64,000 nucleotides of DNA, from NCBI RefSeq assembly GCF_016745395.1, contig NZ_JAERVJ010000001.1:868001-932000 (forward strand), read 5' to 3'. The DNA comes from Methylocystis sp. Sn-Cys. Lineage in GTDB: Bacteria; Pseudomonadota; Alphaproteobacteria; Rhizobiales; Beijerinckiaceae. This document shows positions 63,877 through 64,000 of the stretch, piece by piece (position 1 is the first letter of the stretch; every line of letters begins with the position of its first letter). Under the pieces are notes generated by a model. That model did no database searches and was not told the DNA's origin. It worked only from the letters and a program-made list of their open reading frames with translations. The position numbers and the translations under genes are program-made.

Positions 63877-64000
63877 ATGGCCCGGTCTCGACATCAGACA
63901 GCACGACATGCGCCCAGCGCCTTCGCGCCGCCAGTAGGCGCGGCGTATTTTGTCGCGAAAGGCGCGGCCGAGCTTTTGGCGCGGCGCTATGCGCAGGCGC
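63877..64000 (+). CDS. possible start of a gene cut by the window edge
   Basis: ATG at 63877 opens a frame (MARSRHQTARHAP..) that runs to the end of the window without a stop. It is short, Ala/Arg-rich and lacks a good ribosome site, so it may be chance. Confidence 0.25.
   Translation, partial: MARSRHQTARHAPSAFAPPVGAAYFVAKGAAELLARRYAQA

Overview
The window is a high-GC alphaproteobacterial chromosome segment. It most likely comes from a Hyphomicrobiales (Rhizobiales) bacterium of the Beijerinckiaceae/Methylocystaceae type. The evidence is a Fur-family Irr regulator, an EcfG-type (GGAAC-N16-CGTT) promoter, Omp25/31-like porins, Tad-type pseudopilin genes and several families of palindromic intergenic repeats. 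Genus is not proven; a methylotroph is only an inference, resting on an orphan NarL-type response regulator, a GlcG/HbpS protein and a DUF3280-like protein near 41-43 kb.

Region by region: 0-9.3 kb holds leuB, the 5-oxoprolinase genes pxpABC (pxpB carries an in-frame palindromic repeat), gloB, a methyltransferase and a carboxylesterase. 9.3-16.8 kb has small membrane proteins, three Tad-pilus TadE/TadG-like genes and a porin. 16.8-30.2 kb is core metabolism and regulation: tRNA-Arg(CCT), polyphosphate:AMP phosphotransferase, divergent galE/galU, irr, a lytic transglycosylase, leuA behind a Leu-rich leader peptide, a receiver-only response regulator behind an EcfG promoter, a universal stress protein, a small cytochrome c and methylmalonyl-CoA mutase. 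30.4-34.3 kb looks accessory: a TetR regulator, a large inverted-repeat operator, SRPBCC, peroxiredoxin-like and TfoX-like genes, and a hypothetical protein. 37.34-40.81 kb is a roughly 3.4 kb island at the 3' end of tRNA-Leu(CAG), bounded by a direct repeat. It carries a complete type II restriction-modification unit and only a frameshifted scrap of an integrase.

The most unusual part is 44.1-63.8 kb. A tight nine-gene operon (44139-52115) ends at a strong terminator. It starts with a DUF1549/DUF1553 haem protein and a DUF1501 protein, a pair typical of Planctomycetes. It continues with a type-1 copper protein, two c'-like cytochromes, a Tat-exported dienelactone-hydrolase-like protein, a rhodanese-fold protein lacking its catalytic Cys, a periplasmic peroxiredoxin and a cytochrome b561. 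Next come a TonB-dependent receptor with a porin-like partner, a dedicated tonB-exbB-exbD operon and an Rrf2 regulator with four Cys. The block closes with a cupin, an arylsulfotransferase-like propeller protein, a large mono-haem protein with a carboxypeptidase-regulatory-like domain, and a secreted MORN-repeat protein. I read this as one envelope module that imports a ligand through the outer membrane and couples periplasmic chemistry to a copper/haem electron relay. The substrate cannot be told from sequence. Metal or metal-chelate acquisition, or oxidation of an unusual organic compound, are the leading guesses.
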